Origin: Oscheius sp. JU75
Taxonomy: Eukaryota > Nematoda > Chromadorea > Rhabditida > Rhabditidae
Reading direction: 5' to 3'
NCBI GenBank assembly: GCA_037178855.1
Contig: JASJZC010000007.1
Location: forward strand, 2,604,001-2,668,000
Length of the DNA: 64,000 nucleotides
The notes below the pieces were generated by a model, which searched no databases, was not told the origin of the DNA, and was given only the letters and a program-made list of their open reading frames with translations. Position 1 is the stretch's first letter, and the number at the start of each line of letters is the position of its first letter. Made by a program: the position numbers and the translations under genes. Shown one piece after another: positions 11,378-23,570 of this stretch.

Positions 11378-11955
11378 ATGGTTTCAAATGGACTGCTCTT
11401 TCTTTCTGTCTTACTGGTCGTAGCTTATTCTCGTATGGCCACAGCACAAAGTACTGTTGACGAGTCCTCAGTTGCTCCTGAGCTCATTCCCGTGCGCTCA
11501 ACTCCTCGTCTTCGTACACTTCGTCTACTAAATTCGCAGAAGCTACCGAAAAAGCCAGCATATCGAAAATTACCGAACAGGAAGCAATCCTTTCACAACA
11601 TCTACCGTACTCGTATTGGAGCGTTACTAAGGGTAACAGAAGCTTGTTTGGATTCATTATGAATATTTTTTCAGGACTTTGATGAAAATTCCGTACTCTG
11701 CTACCCGGGAGATTTGAAACATCACCATCCCAGCTGTGAGTGCTGCGGTGGCTGGCAAATGTCTCGATTTGGTGAAACGTTTGTGAACTGCTTGTACCTG
11801 TCGAATTTGATGTTCAGATGCCGAGAAGAATTTGAGTTTGATTGCACTGACGACTACAAAAAAGAGCGCTACAGACCAGGTGGGACAGTGTTTAAACAAA
11901 ACAATTCAAATTTTCAGCATCTGGTTATCTTCACGAATCCCTGACAACTCTGTAG
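11378..11955 (+). CDS. Small secreted cysteine-rich protein A (CPGD / CxCCGxWQ family)
   Basis: The start at 11378 is chosen because a TTTACAG site lies 4 bases upstream and the ATG opens a signal peptide (NGLLFLSVLLVVAYSRMATA). A basic pro-region rich in Lys and Arg follows. The next exon carries the cysteine core: LCYPGDL, then CECCGGWQ, then further cysteines in VNCLYLSNLMFRC and DCTDDYKKERY. The last exon encodes SGYLHESLTTL. Two introns of about 40 bp are in phase. It is followed 280 bp later by a paralogue with the same core, so this is a tandem duplication. No known toxin, inhibitor or hormone family is recognised. The dibasic-rich region before the cysteine core suggests proteolytic maturation, but that is inference. 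Confidence 0.7.
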
Positions 11956-12190
11956 CGTCTATCTAACATCTCGAAGAATTAGAATACCTACCTCTGTTTG
12001 ATTTCACGTTACGATATGATCTTCGTTATTAATGAATGATAGCGGATTTTAAACCAGCTGAGTGTTTGTCTCTTCCGTAAGAACAGAATGTGTCAGCACG
12101 TCAAGTTCTACTAACATTCTCGGAATGTAGCACAGCGTCTAAAAAATGTCTAAGACAATACTGAGCTGATAAGGATAATCCACAGAGCTG

Positions 12191-12197
12191 TATAAAG
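12191..12197 (+). promoter_or_regulatory. TATA box of secreted protein B
   Basis: TATAAAG lies 45 bp upstream of the ATG at 12236, leaving room for only a very short 5' leader. Confidence 0.55.
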
Positions 12198-12235
12198 CTG
12201 CCACTTCTCATCATGGTGGCCACTTCCTTTCCATC

Positions 12236-12719
12236 ATGAAGCTCTTCGGATCCGGTTTACTGCTTCTCTTTGCTGCTCTCAGTTACTGCCAAGAAGATCA
12301 AGTTGTATTCGAGGTTGTCGAGCCTAGGCTCGTAAAAAGACGCATGTTCGTTCCCCTCGGTCCTCTTCTTGGGACAGTGCGTAAGCCAAAACGACTACTA
12401 AACCCCATGGTTTAGTGTGGGCAGATATTTAAGAAACACAATTTTAAGATTAACATCCAACCTCTAACGTTTTGCGCTCCTGGAGATCTATTCATCACCG
12501 GCTGCTTCTGCTGTGGTGAATGGCAAAACCGAGTGTAAGTTCTATGCAGCATTGTTTCAAACCTTTTCAGTTGTCATGTAAATTCTAAGATCTACTGCGA
12601 GAGTCGAAACAAACCATCAGAAATGCGTAAGCTAGACCGGAAAGCCGAAATCGATATTTGTTGCAGATCAGTCACCGCCGCAAGCCGGCCAACATCCGCT
12701 TATAATAGTCATGCCATGA
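12236..12719 (+). CDS. Small secreted cysteine-rich protein B, paralogue of A
   Basis: The signal peptide MKLFGSGLLLLFAALSYCQ is followed by an acidic then basic stretch (VEPRLVKRRMFVPLGPLLGT). After an in-phase intron of 48 bp (donor gtgcgt), the core reads FCAPGDLFITGCFCCGEWQ, matching the C-x-PGD...C-x-CCG-x-WQ core of protein A. The following exons give VCHVNSKIYCESR and a Pro/Gln tail ending at the TGA 12717-12719. AATAAA follows near 12741. Compared with A it lacks the final cysteine pair. A TATA box lies 45 bp upstream of the start. The function is unknown; it is probably an excretory or secretory product. Confidence 0.7.
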
Positions 12720-12890
12720 GAGAATCAAAGTCAAATTTTCGAATAAATCTTTATTTTTTTTTTTACAAATCTCGAAGCTCGTTAGCACAACAGTTACCGA
12801 ACCGGCCGTATTACAAGGCAAAAAAGTCTAGGTATATGTAGTAGTAACATCTGGTATTACCCGGTGAAGCGGTCATCGTTGAATAAAAAG

Positions 12891-15221
12891 TTAGTTGGCG
12901 ATAGCATGCGCTGGCATTTCCTCAGCATCATCATCCTTTGCAGGATTGCCTGAAACTGTGACTTGAGTGATTTACTATTATAGATTGTATGCTTTATTAT
13001 CTGAGCATGGTATCGAGGTTGATTGTTATGGGGTCATAATTAATTTTGATAATGCTGCTCTCTCCCTTTTCTACATAGCAAGTGATTCATTTCTCTTAAA
13101 ACACTTTGACTACGTCAGTAGCCTACTAATGTGACAAGGAGACATTAACAAGACATTATATCCATTTTGCACTTTCTCACACTCGTTTTTATTTAACGAT
13201 ATCAAAGGCAATTCCTAGATTGGGTCCCTTGCCGCTCTCATGGCTTGAACCCACTCATCGCCGCCCAATCTTGCCGCTCGCTTCCACGTTGCGGTGGCTT
13301 TTCCAATCCTCTCGAACGTACTCATCAGATCATCCTCCCATCTCATGCGTGGCCTTTCGATGACGCGTCGCTGGTCCAAGGGTATCCATTCCGTCATGAC
13401 TCTTGACCGTTTTGACCCGTCTATCGCAGCAAATTTCCTTGCTCACTTCCAGATCCAGGATGTCAGGGAGCTGGGTCATTCGCCGAAAATCTTCGTTATT
13501 TACGCGTTCGAGAAGAGTGAAGCCGAGCATTGTTCTTTCCTGTACTGCTGCCAGCTTCTTCAACTCATCAGTTCGAAGGCTCCAAACTTCACAACCATAC
13601 AGCAAACTTGGCACGATACAGGTCAGATAGACTCGCCTCTTCAACCTTGTCTGCACGGTCCTTGTTAAGGAAGAGACGATGTCGATTAAATGCATCTCAT
13701 GCAGCTCAGATCCTCTGGGACAACTCCTGGTTTTCTGCAGTGCATGTAACCGAACCTCCAAGATAGGTGAAGTGCTCACTTCACACTATTCACACTCGAT
13801 ACACCTTGAACTTTACAAAAACTTCAGTACGTGTGAAACGTTGCCAAATGTGTCATTCAGTCTACTCGACATCCCTATTTTCGAAATATGTGAAGGTCGG
13901 GTTCAGGTTAATCTTTTGAATTGTACGGGTTCGTTATGTGAACTATGTAGTCGGAGCCATACATCAAAAGACTTATGCTTTTGAATCTAAATCCTGTCTT
14001 ATTTGCGGTATTGAGACATGAATCACTTCTCTTGTGCATAAAGATCGAGGGTCGAGGGACTGTCGAAGTACCTGACATACTCGAAAAGGTTAAAGGACCA
14101 GAGTTGTTTATCGTTTTCTAAAGAACATGACCCAAAGTTGGCCTCGGTGGATTATGATGTCTGTCTACGACATATATTTCTATGAATCTCCAGCTAAGAA
14201 GGGGAAGTGAGCCGTCAGATCAAAGGATTTGCACGCATAGCTGCTCCGGGTTTGGAAAAGAGGAATTGTTAAGGAAATAACGCTAACGTTAAGCCATCTG
14301 AGTTGATATTATAGGCTATATTAAGGCTCAAGACATTTTTCTCATGCTCTCACATCTGCTAAATGAAGAAAAAAAAAAGGACTAACCTTCGAGTGGATCT
14401 TTGTGTCCAGCTTTCTCTTTAAGATCGGCGATAACTTCTTTAGTCGTCTTAAAAACCTTTCCAGGTCGGAATGTCAACAGTTTTGAGAAGAATGTCAGCT
14501 GAAAACAATGATTGGTTTTGGCTGAAAATTGCGAAAGAATAGTTTTAAGTCTTACTTTGTTAATAGGGTACATAATGTGCATGTGGAGATGATTGATTCT
14601 GACCATTGGGGGCCAATGGAATCCCAATCTAAAAATCATTTCTTTTTTTCCTTGTTTTCACAATGAATTTTAATTATGTAACATCAGTCCTTTGAATTAA
14701 CAAAGTGAACCATTTTTTTCTAGAAAGACGAACAAAAGCTTGTTTCGCGTAAAGACGATGACATCGGCATATTCGACTTTCGTATGTCGATCGTCAATAG
14801 CCTTAAGTTTGAGAAGATTTTGCGAAATAGTTGTACGTGTATCACAAAGTGGAACGAACCTTAGCATATCTTCCACAATGTCAGCCTCTCCTTTGTTCTT
14901 CAGCTCTATTCTCAGGACTTCGCGACCCAGTTTCTCCATCTCTAGCACTACAATAACGATTGTTTGTGAGTGAACCTATTACAAAGTGCTTACAAAGTGG
15001 AAGATCAGCCGGCGTGAGATCAGTCGGCTTGCTGATGTGACTTCTACTGAGAACAAGATAGTGCTGATTCGTCTTCGGGTTGATATCTCTGATACAGACA
15101 GCCTAGAAGTAATAAGTGAATACTACCAAAAATAGCTCACATGATCCGATTGTTTCATCACAACCTCTTTGTTTTCGTGGATTATCTCGCAGAATTTACA
15201 TCCTTGCACGCCGGTCGTCAT
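12891..15221 (-). CDS. HIT-family nucleotide-binding protein, HINT3-like
   Basis: An adenosine 5'-monophosphoramidase-type histidine triad protein. Exons: 15141-15221, 14994-15102, 14860-14947, 14556-14628, 14387-14498 and probably 12891-12949, all in phase. The start MTTGVQGCKFCEI is followed by AVCIRDINPKTNQHYLVLSR and GFHWPPMVRINHLHMHIMYP. The last holds the catalytic HxHxH triad (HLHMHI). The LTFFSKLLTFR segment after it is the HINT3 hallmark, where others have SFLSRLxYR. The penultimate exon reads to a stop (DPLEG), but its donor GAAG|gttagt is in exact phase with a downstream exon giving NPAKDDDAEEMPAHAIAN. I infer a 1.44 kb last intron, which contains a retrotransposon fragment. A TTTCTAG site 6 bp upstream of the ATG suggests trans-splicing. 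Confidence 0.88.
13215..13779 (-). mobile_element. Truncated non-LTR retrotransposon (3' end of RT ORF)
   Basis: A minus-strand relic matching the C-terminal part of LINE reverse transcriptases. It shows YLTCIVPSLLYGCEVWSLR, then RTMLGFTLLERVNNEDFRR, then, in another frame, TEWIPLDQRRVIERPRMRW and WKRAARLGGDEWVQAMRAAR. The order LLYGCE, ML-G, NEDIRR, WEDDL, W-RAA-DR is the standard end of such proteins. A frameshift lies near 13400-13330 and everything 5' is missing, so it is dead. It lies inside the last intron of the HIT gene. Confidence 0.85.
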
Positions 15222-18200
15222 TTTTTCTAGAAAGAAGACAGTTATGAAAAGAGATAGGTCGGGAAGTAGGTAATCGCTCGAGTAAAGAGAGGGAGAGTTC
15301 GAGTGAAACCAGTTCTGGCTTTTGAACGATATCATGGGAATGAAATTGGATACAATCTGCGTGAGAGAGGGCAAAAGAGACGTTTCTACGGCTCTTGTTA
15401 TGAATGAGAGTGCGTAAAATGATCACGTGGGTGAAAGTCAATGTTTGCCGATTTGTAGACAAACACAGAATCATTAAAATGGTCTGTGTCTACTTTTTAT
15501 TCGGGTCGAAGTTGAAACAAATCCGATAAATAGCCAAGAACAAGAGGGAATACGAGTTGAGCACAGCTGTGTGAACCATAAAAAACATGAGAAGGTACTC
15601 CTGGGAACTAAGTCTGCTCATGAAACATATTGAACATCGACCTTGTTAAAACATCCATTATGTGTAATAGAAGCCATGCAAATTCAAATTGTTCGACCTG
15701 AAAAACGGCCAAATGTTGAATAAAAATGCAATAAAATCGTGTTTTGGTTCAAACAAAATCTTGTTGAATGACTGTTCTAAGAAAGTCTTTCGAAAGTGCA
15801 ACTAATGAAACAAAAAATGTAAACAGCGGGTGTGTTAGTCGAAAGATAGGCTTGCCGAAAATCGATGCCGACCCAGTAAACAACACGACCGGGCCGGTCA
15901 ACATCTGACCAGCTATTATGCGCAGAAAGCCTTTCTAAGCGTGATCTAATGCAATTTAAGGCTCTCTTAGGCAAAGAATGAGGCTTTCTCAGGGTCTGAT
16001 TTCGGAAGAAAGGCTTCTCATTACAGACTGAGTGAATTTCTTATCGAGATAGGGAGTCATAAGTTTGAGAGCGACAACAACTTATGACATGCTATTGAAA
16101 TGAGCGTGGGTGAACAGCCTAGTTCGGAAAAGGCGCCATGACGACTGAGAAAAGCGCTGACTTAACTTCAAAAGCAAAAAAATGAGCGTCAAAGTCATCG
16201 AACAAAGGGGTACATAGAAATATTTCAGATGCCTGATTTGAATTATTGAAAAGACCAAGGTGTCAGCCAGTCCGAGGGTACCAACTGTCGGGATACTCGC
16301 CTGTTAAACTGTCCGTCGGACTGAATCAGCTGGCGGACCCACTTTGGCAGAGCAATTGGCATTTACGTAAGCGACTGTCGCTGTCCACAAGAGCAGCGCC
16401 AAAAAGTCTCCTTCTTTCGATCTTGCGTCGGCAGCCATCAACACCCCCAAACTTCAGCTATAATCAGCCTACGAAACTTCTAAAATACTTTGTCTTGCCA
16501 TAAAAGTCTGTTCCGGCTACGTTAGAAGTCATCTGAACTTACTAAGACAGACCATTACAGCCTATTGAAAGAGTCGTGCCTTTTAAAAATTTCCACACAT
16601 ACATAAAAAAAGAATAGTCACAAAGGAGCATGCTAGATTGCTCTTCTATTCTGTACGTGACCAAAGTAACGGTTCGTGAAGGTGTCGGTCTTTACCCCCC
16701 AATTTGATATTGTGCCGTTCATAACTGATATTGATAGTGTGCCGTGTGGAGCCAGGTCAGTGTCTCCGTGCGTAGTGCGTAAAACTTATGAAAAGTTTTC
16801 CACAGTACTCTATACTTTTAACCCCCATCCAAACTCGATCGCGCATCTGTAAACTCGTTGTTGATACCGGTCGTAAAGCGCACAGTAGCGAGCAAGGAGC
16901 CACGTGTTGAATCCCTGAACGAGGTGGCGACGAGCTCTTTTCGTGCGGCACATCTGTTTCGTTTTTACTTAATGCAAATGTCGCCCGGCGCGACCTTAAC
17001 TATGCAGACCACTTGTCTTTTTCCCGCTATGTTTCTGAATAGCTCGACCAGTTCTATGAGAACGATAGGTCATTTCAGCAACATCAAACTTTATGACTGT
17101 CCATCAGGTGAACTCCTCAAAAACGTGCTGTAACGAGGAGATCCACCTCACAGTTTATAGCTTGCTGTGAAAACATTTCTGCTCGTAATCTGACAGAAAA
17201 TCTAACCCTTCTGTTTGTTATGTGTGTCCGGTCTCGACCTTATTCAGTCATTTATCCTCACGACCTCAGTCAAATCCTCATCTTCGGAGGCCAGAATGCG
17301 ATTATTTCGGACCGTCTGAATGACAGTTTTTGGCCAATTAGACGTTCGCAGTCTCTCAAGACGACGATCACACTTCTCTTCATTTCTAAACTTACGTGTA
17401 TGCGGATTCCCAAGATTTCGTTTCACAATCTTGTTCTCAAATAGAATGTGCTTTCGTTTTGAAAGCTAAATGCCATTTGCGCCGTTTTGTAGCGTGGGAA
17501 AGTTTCGGGAGTGTGACTCGTCGCCTGACCATCAACTCCAGGGAAGCGACTTGGCCAGCTGCCCTTACCGCCAACCATTAGTCTTTGCGGCATATGTTAT
17601 ATATGAGTTTCCTGTCGAATCCATTTCCTTCTCTCCTCGTGAACCATATCCCCCAATCTTTATTTGAAAAAGCAAGGGCACCTGTGTGGGCACGTGTTGT
17701 CCATCTGGAAGGTTTCTTCATGAATACTGTCATGGCAGCTGCATCATCCGTCCCGACCCGTTCTGATTCGTATCAAATCCGTAGCGCACTATTTCGTGTC
17801 AAAAAGTGCAGATGACTGTCCGTACAGAACAAGAACACCAGCTGGCTGTCAATTATCAGCCGAAGGTGGACGACGGACAGATGTCTCCCCGTTCTCTTTT
17901 CAAAATAGAAGTCAAAACTTTGACGTTGTGACGTATTGCAATCCTTCTTTTGTCTCTCTCCATGTTTGCAAACTCTTCCAAGGGTAATATGTCTCCCATT
18001 GCGCTAATAACCACTTCACTCCTACCTAGCTCAAAGGCGGCTCAGTCGAGTCAAGTGTTCACGATACGTCCTCCTACTCTCTTTCTATTCAAAACTTTTT
18101 TTGCTTCTCTCCACATCCGCGTGCAGAAAAAATTTCGCGTACAGAGAGGATCAAAGAGGCCGCTTCCGAGTTGCATTTAGAACCTGTTGTATCCTTTCGG

Positions 18201-20490
18201 CAGATTTGAATAGCACCTCATACCGGAAGGGAAGAAGAGACTCGGAAACAACTTGCGAACAACACTTGGCAACACTTTTTCTCACTTCTTTTGAAGCTTG
18301 CCGATGCACATACATATTTGTCTGCTAAGCGACAGATCACTTTTGCAAATATATCGGTATCGAGCCGATTGACACCTCTCGTCATCCTTTCTTGTTCATT
18401 GAGAAAAACTCTTCTTTGGCTTCTTTTACCTACCTAACTTTTGTAACTTTCTCAGAACATGATTCATCGTCTTACGTTTCTATGGAATATGTTTAAATGT
18501 GTTGAACATCAGGTGGAAAATTGATAGGAAGGCGCAAAACTTGTTTTGATGGGCGATGTCTCTTGTTACCAAACTCATTGCTCTATTGAGAGTTAGTTGC
18601 TCAAAGCAGGTGCTCGTACGGTGTTGATATGAACCTGCGCACAGTTGGCTTGCCCGCAAGGAACGGCGGTCTATCTCTTTGGCTCAATGAAGTATGTCCC
18701 AAGAGCAATGAGGTTAATTGCAAGAGACCCCTCTACCATCCCTAAGCCCCTTCTCTCTTTCCTAACCTCTTATAATGTTCAGAGCCATCATACTTGAGCT
18801 TCTTTACAGTGTGAATTCTGTAGCACTTGACTGGCCTCTTAATGAGGCTTACTGTTTGCTAAAATTGTAGGTATTAGGCGCGAATCATCGACTAATTAGC
18901 GGGCAGGTGGGCATTTGCTGCTGCTCCTTCTCCTTACGCAACTGTAGACCCGAAAGACTCTCCCGCTGTGGATACTACAGCAGAACCACCTGCTTTAGCT
19001 CTAACCAATAAGGTCATCAAGTGTATCAAAGACTTTGCCAGTGGCTCTCTCTATCTATCATCAATATTGTGATTGGATTACGGTAGTCGACGTTTTGCGG
19101 GTCGCTCCGTATCTAAACTTGGTTCACCTTTTGAAAAAGGGCTAATCTGCTTTCGCGCATAATCCTTTTGTACTCCACAGCAATGCCTCTCGCAACTTCT
19201 TCGCAAAAAAAAAGTTCTCAATGAAACCTTCAAAAACTCCTGTAATCCAATTAATGCCGTTGCGTCATAACCACTGTCAGCGGCTGAGGTATTTCTTTCT
19301 CGTCAGCGGCACCACAAAGATATATCGATGGACAGTCGCCAATCCCCGCGGTGCTGCCGGCTTTCTTATCTCGTCACGTATGTACCGTAGCATGAGCGGC
19401 ACCGAATAATCCAGTGTAATCCATTTAACGTAACTGACAACACCATAGCTCGCGACATTAGATTTTTATCGTCTCCCATTGGCCGATTTCAGTGCTAGCC
19501 GTCAATCGGATTTCTAGATATGGGGGATAACGGGAACGTAGGGTTAATCAGGAGAATACTAGTTATTTTCAGGTCACAGCGAATAGTGCAGATGGGAATT
19601 GTTCGAAGCTTAAAACGGTTCTTATTGTGCCACTTGCTACGGAGTGTAGGCTCGGCAGGGTTTAAGAAAAGGGGAAAGGTTTGGCAGAAGAACAACCTAT
19701 CACTTTTAACTAATTGCCCATTCACGAAAGAGCTGAAGCTCAAGACCTTGAATGTGAGCATAGAAATGTAGAGCCTGGTTTCATATATTCCCATCCAAAG
19801 GTTCATCGTCTCATGTTTCACAAGCCACGTAGTGAACTGCAAAATGGTTCAAGAAAATATGATACACATGCATCTTACTCTTTTCAAACAATATCATCAG
19901 AGCCGAGAGACTCCTATAATGCTGGTGTATAGGCAACGTCAAGCTCCTAGAACAGGGAAAATACTGATACTAGAGGTTTACGGTCTTGGACAAGAGCTTG
20001 TATGCAAATGTCCTTGGCTCTTTAGCTACTTTCGTTGAATGCTGGAGCAATAGCTTATGCTAATTAGTGGTTCCATGACGGTTTTCTCCTCTCTCTCTCG
20101 CGCGCCCTCCGCCCCCTTCGTCTCTCTTGGTAGTCTAAAGGGCGGGGCTACTTCACCTTCCGTTCCACCACACTGTATCTTCCCATATTCAGTTCTCAGC
20201 AACGTTTCCTTCGCGAAATTCCAATATCGCTTCTACTTTTACTACCTATTTTACTGCCAGAGTCGTCTTTACAATTCCAAAGAAGCGTTATTCTGTGTTT
20301 TTTTACGGCTGATTCCTTATGTTTGAGATTTGCCTCACAACAATCGTAAATAGGAATTTCATTGATTTCCTTTCCCACTTTCTTTGAAAAGCCCTTTTTT
20401 TGTGGGCTCCTCAAAACACATTTTCAGGCTCAACTGCAGATTGGTGTTAGCGTCTAGCCTCAATACTCATATCCACATTTTAATCCTGCG
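15222..20490. other. 5.3 kb region without a supported gene
   Basis: Upstream of the Notch-ligand gene. Several frames of 60-115 codons occur, mostly on +, but none shows splice continuity, a domain or a signal peptide. Pyrimidine-rich tracts occur around 20080-20130. It may hold long-range control DNA of the DSL gene, but that is a guess from position. Confidence 0.45.
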
Positions 20491-23400
20491 ATGTCACGGG
20501 CAGTGCTACTGTCTTTGCTTCTTCTCCTCAGCCTAACATTTACAGTATGCTCGTTTCATTGTTCCCACACCTGTTTCTGTTTTCAGGCGAAAGCGTTAGG
20601 GATCCTGGAACTCAAACTGAACTCTCGACAGCCTGAACGGTTGTACGTGTGCATTGGTCCCGACTGTCTTCTTGGAAAACGCTACGTCTACTTGGAAGCA
20701 GGACAAACCTCTACGGTCATGTTCAACATTAGCGGTGGAGGATGGCAGAAGAATGCTCAGATCTCCTTGAGAATGACTACCAATCAGAGCAGAGATACGG
20801 GTAGGTTATCCATTTTTACCACCTTACCTCATGTTTCCGGTCTTGGTCGTAAACTATCTTTTGTGTTAGTAGCGCCGCGCGTACCAGATAATATCAATAC
20901 ATCTGCCTTTTATGACTTTTCTTTCTTGGATCCACCTGTCTCGTCAAACTCTTGACTTGAAAATTATTGCAATTCAGTGTTTGTGTCATAAAGTATTAGC
21001 TAATAGGCTCTTGCGCCTGACCCGCTAATGCGAGCACCTTGGTAATTTGAGGCTGCTAATCGACAGAATCTGCTATATACCGAAGAAAAAAATCGATCAT
21101 TACCTTAAGACGCTTATCATTGAGGCCACCCGTGTTCTGCTAAGTGATAATCTTGTTAATGCAAATACGGGGCACGAGCCATGACACGGGTCGTCTTTTA
21201 TCAGCAACATTTACGGCAAAAAGCAGCTACTGAGGGTAATAACAGTCTCGATTCTAGAAGAAGCTTCCAATCTGAACTGGAATGGATGCATTGTCAGTGG
21301 AGACGACTGGACAACCATCCAGACAAGACCAGTTCATGTGTTGATGCGCTACGTGTGTGCTGAAAACGTCTTCGGGCCACAGTGCAAAGTTTTCTGCCAA
21401 CCTTCGTCTGGATTCACTGGCCACTATACCTGTGACTCTCGAGGAGAACGAATCTGCAACCATGGCTGGACTGGAATTCATTGCACAAAACGTGAGTAAA
21501 AAGCTGTTTGAAATCTAGATAAATAGGTCACACCTCAAAACAAACAGATGGGACCGCACCTGTGCACAGTTGACCAATGTTGTGATTTTTCTGAAGGGGG
21601 CAGGTTAATAGGTTCACCTTCCTTGGGCAACCATACATTGTCATTGCTCAGTCAACCTGACTGGCTTTGTTTCGGTCCTCGCTTAATTACTGTATACCAT
21701 TCTGACCGGCGCCGACAAAGAGACTGTCCCCCGGATAGTCTCCAGCAGAGAAAGTCAGCGGTTTTTTGCCTGTAGGGGGGAGAAATCAACATATTGTTCG
21801 AATCGGAACTGCCTCTAATGGCTCGTCGACACCCCATTGGGGCCAGCTGGCTGCTTTGAAATGCCGCGCCCACCTGCGCGACTTCACAGAGATAAAATGG
21901 GTTGTATTCACATGTCTGGAGAGGATTCAAACTTTTTTTCATCATGAAAAACATACAGAAACTGTAATTACAGCGGACTGTCCTTCCGGCTGTGGCAATG
22001 GCACCTGCGTCTCTCCTGGCATCTGCAGATGTCAATTCGGTTTCAAGGGCAACAGCTGTCAAGAGGTTCGTTGATATTCCGGCATCTAGCAAATGAATAT
22101 TAAGTGTATGCCACATCGAGACTGTCAGCACGGTATCTGCGTGGACAACACTCCCGGCACCTGCCGATGCAAGAACAACTGGAGCGGACAGAACTGTGAC
22201 AAGGCCAAAGACTACTGCTCGGCCTACAATCCCTGTAGGAATGGAGGAATCTGTTCCAACACCAAGATTGGATCTTCTACAAACTTCTTCTGCCAATGTC
22301 CAAATGGTTACAGCGGCCCTCATTGCGAGAAAAGCAGCCTCGAACACATCTGCAACAATGGGAACGTCTGTCACAACGGTAAGTGAGCCAGTGGGACTTC
22401 AGTACCATCTGTCCTAGTACAAGGGACCGCATTGTGATGGTAATCATGCAGCGCATTTGGGGAGGTCTGATTTATGTTCCGGTCGCGTAGGGCAGTACTC
22501 TCAATTGGGAGGGCGCAGAGACAAAATGTCTCAAGAGAGCTGCATTAGCCTTGAGGTTAATGTGCTCCTACGGAGAGAAAGAGAGAGAGAGAGAGAGAGA
22601 TAACAACACGGGACAGTCTGAATGCCGGTAAAAAGACAAGAGACTCCCATTATTTAACCTGTCACAAGATCTAATCATTCTTTTTTAGGTGGAAAATGTC
22701 TGAGAGTAAACAACGTCACCCGCTGTGAGTGTCTTTCCGGCTATTCTGGCCCCAACTGTGAGATCAAGAAGGGCTCCCCGATCTGCCAACTCGACACTTG
22801 CAGGTACTTTACTTTTGTAGTATTACTAACAAACACAACCCTCCAGGAATGGTGGCACCTGTCGCGTGATCGATGGAGAAACCAAGTGTATCTGTCCGTC
22901 TTGCTTCGGCGGCTCTCGATGCGAATTGGCCATGTGTGCGTCCAATGCTACCGTATTCTTAGGCGGTTCGTCATCTTCGTCAGCGAAAACTGCCGAAACA
23001 CTCGCTCTGGGTGAGTTTTATATTCTATGCGACTTTAATATGATAACGAGCAACAGATTGATCATGTCTTTTTTCAGGTGTCTGTCTTGTTCTGGCTGTA
23101 GTCGGTGCTATCCTTCTCGGCTACTACCTCTTCTACAGAAAAGTCAAAAATCTCGTCTTGGTCAACGCTATGATGACAGAAACCTCTAGAGACGACCTGG
23201 AACCAGAAAAGTCTACATCGAGTCGAGCTCCAGAATACAAAGTAAGTTTCACGTCCTACGGTAGTTTTTCTATCGGGCGGTGGTCTTCCACTGAGCGTAG
23301 AAAGACCTCCGCGGGAGATTCTTTTCGGCGTTTTCCAATCACACACTATCAATCTTACGTCAATTTGGTACACGGCTGACCTTTCCTAATTTTCCTCCTT

Positions 23401-23570
23401 TTTAGATATGTTCGCGGTCTTCTTTTGAAGCGCCACCGCCTTATTCATCAACACTGGTCGATGAGACACCTCAACCTCTACCCTACAAGTACACAACATT
23501 ATCATTGGCGGAAACAAGATTCTCTGGAAAACTGAAGAGACTCTCCTCTTCGGAAGGTGTTGTTGTCTGA
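20491..23570 (+). CDS. DSL-domain Notch ligand (Delta/LAG-2 type), single-pass
   Basis: A membrane ligand for LIN-12/Notch receptors. Exon 20491-20544 encodes a signal peptide (MSRAVLLSLLLLLSLTFT). Exon 20587-20800 resembles the N-terminal MNNL region (LGILELKLNS... VCIGPDCLLG). The DSL domain ends exon ~21205-21491: YVCAENVFGPQCKVFC, YTCDSRGERICNHGWTGIHC. EGF 1 (PDCPSGCGNGTC) is at 21974-22065; EGFs 2, 3 and part of 4 are at 22105-22378; EGFs 4 and 5 complete in the exons from 22689 and about 22846. The TM helix is GVCLVLAVVGAILLGYYLFY. A cytoplasmic tail of about 85 residues has a PPPYS motif and ends EGVVV. The exact join between 20800 and 21205 is unresolved in phase, so a small exon may be missing. 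AATAAA lies near 23870. Confidence 0.92.
22573..22601 (+). repeat. (GA)n microsatellite in an intron of the DSL gene
   Basis: An uninterrupted GA run of about 11 units with an impure 5' edge, in the intron between the exons of EGF 4. Confidence 0.9.

Noticed and set aside
14697..14859. Continuation of the HIT exon reading VPLCDTRTTISQNLLKL
   Set aside because: It reads into the intron; the spliced form MLR-LGFHWPP matches the HIT family and the retained form does not.
16240..18330. A series of plus-strand open frames upstream of the Notch ligand
   Set aside because: They are in different frames with no splice continuity, domain or signal sequence; probably chance openness.
17490..20375. GTGGGAA-type CSL/LAG-1 sites upstream of the DSL gene (about 17493 and 20366 reverse)
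   Set aside because: A 7-mer with one degenerate position is expected about once per 4 kb on both strands, so two in 5 kb carry no weight.
21652..22374. 240-codon minus-strand open frame
   Set aside because: Antisense shadow of the EGF-encoding exons of the Notch ligand.
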